Shown here in pieces: positions 5,126-5,609 of a DNA stretch of 5,609 nt (positions within the stretch are counted from its first letter, which is position 1; each line of letters starts with the position of its first letter). The stretch is taken from NCBI GenBank assembly GCA_002684055.1, contig NYUL01000067.1:1-5609 (forward strand), in the 5' to 3' direction. The notes under the pieces were generated by a model. It was given only the letters and a program-made list of their open reading frames with translations. It did not search any database and was not told the origin of the DNA. The translations under genes were made by a program, and so were the position numbers. The stretch comes from Gammaproteobacteria bacterium (lineage in GTDB: Bacteria > Pseudomonadota > Gammaproteobacteria > Magnimaribacterales > TMED112).

Positions 5126-5609
5126 GAGTAGAGCAATTTTTAGATAAATTATGGAATAACTATATATCGTATACACCAAGTGCTGAGAGGATTTCAAAGC
5201 TTTTTGGCGAGCAAGTTATAAATGATCACATAGCCTTCAGAACTTTTAATTTAGACCAGTGCAATATCTATAAGCAGGCTGACTTTTTAGCAAACTATGG
5301 CTATAAGGTGAAGGGAGATTATTTCTTTGAACAAAAAAGGTTGCAAGCAGTGCACCTTGAAAATGACAACCCAATTCATCCTAAAATCTTTCTTTCAGAG
5401 TTAATATGTGAAGATTTTTCAAATGAACTTCGCATAATAATTAATAAGATATCTGGTAGATTTTCAAAAAAACCTGAAGAACTTTTGCTTGGTGGCAGAA
5501 CATGGGATATTGATTATGAAACTTACGACTCTTTAGCTAAAGAGTCTGAATATGCCTCCTGGTTATACGTTTGGGGGTTCTGCCCTAACCATTTTACGGT
5601 CTCTATAAA
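5122..5609 (+). CDS. DUF1338 / HglS-type 2-oxoacid dioxygenase-decarboxylase (3' end outside window)
   Basis: The frame opens at ATG 5122, overlapping the kinase stop as ATGA, and stays open for 162 codons to the window edge. It begins MRVEQFLDKLW and carries NDHIAFRTF (34-42) and PNHFTVS (155-161). These are the first and second metal-histidine motifs of DUF1338, here His36 with Arg40 four residues on, and His157. The third ligand, a Glu further on, lies beyond the window. The characterised member HglS of Pseudomonas putida is an iron enzyme that turns 2-oxoadipate into D-2-hydroxyglutarate in lysine breakdown. The 121-residue gap between the histidines is shorter than in HglS (His70 to His226 as I recall it), so this looks like a compact member whose substrate may differ. 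A GGGAG at 5100-5104 is too far (about 17 bases) to be a good ribosome-binding site; coupling to the kinase is more likely. Confidence 0.88.
   Translation, partial: MRVEQFLDKLWNNYISYTPSAERISKLFGEQVINDHIAFRTFNLDQCNIYKQADFLANYGYKVKGDYFFEQKRLQAVHLENDNPIHPKIFLSELICEDFSNELRIIINKISGRFSKKPEELLLGGRTWDIDYETYDSLAKESEYASWLYVWGFCPNHFTVSI

Noticed and set aside
1..5609. tRNA, rRNA, riboswitch, CRISPR, insertion sequence or prophage signals
   Set aside because: Coding sequence fills nearly the whole window, and no cloverleaf, spaced repeats, inverted terminal repeats or transposase/integrase motifs were seen.

Overview
The window is a gene-dense, AT-rich stretch (about one third G+C by eye) of a bacterial chromosome. 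Almost every base is coding: the only gaps are about 56, 2 and 11 bases, and five neighbouring gene pairs overlap. The proteins look gammaproteobacterial. The pepP-ubiH pair and the small coiled-coil gene next to it match the pepP/ubiH/TIGR02449 neighbourhood of Pseudomonas-type genomes. Compactness, low G+C, a zinc-free L31 and missing ribosome-binding motifs suggest a streamlined marine lineage such as SAR86. That placement is inference, not proof.

Layout: (1) The 3' part of a type B ribosomal protein L31 gene (+) enters from the left and overlaps tail-to-tail with dut, dUTPase (-). (2) A 56-base divergent spacer separates dut from rpmB, ribosomal protein L28 (+), and carries a plausible rpmB promoter. 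rpmB is followed after 2 bases by a TTG-started Maf nucleotide pyrophosphatase gene (+), where many bacteria have rpmG. (3) maf overlaps tail-to-tail with a two-gene minus-strand operon, pepP then a UbiH-type FAD monooxygenase, joined by a TAATG stop/start. (4) Only 11 bases from the pepP start, a plus-strand operon begins: a 61-residue coiled-coil protein, an APH/ACAD10-11-type phosphotransferase, and a DUF1338 (HglS-type) dioxygenase gene that runs off the right edge. All three genes overlap.

Functional themes: ribosome assembly (L31, L28); nucleotide-pool cleaning (dUTPase, Maf); ubiquinone hydroxylation and proline-peptide turnover (ubiH, pepP); and a possible catabolic pair (acyl-CoA-type kinase plus 2-oxoacid dioxygenase) coupled to a ZapB-like coiled-coil gene. 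No RNA genes, mobile elements, CRISPR arrays or long repeats were seen. There is no gene-free stretch over 300 bases. Nothing here is clearly an undescribed system. The best candidate for a second look is the coiled-coil/kinase/DUF1338 operon.
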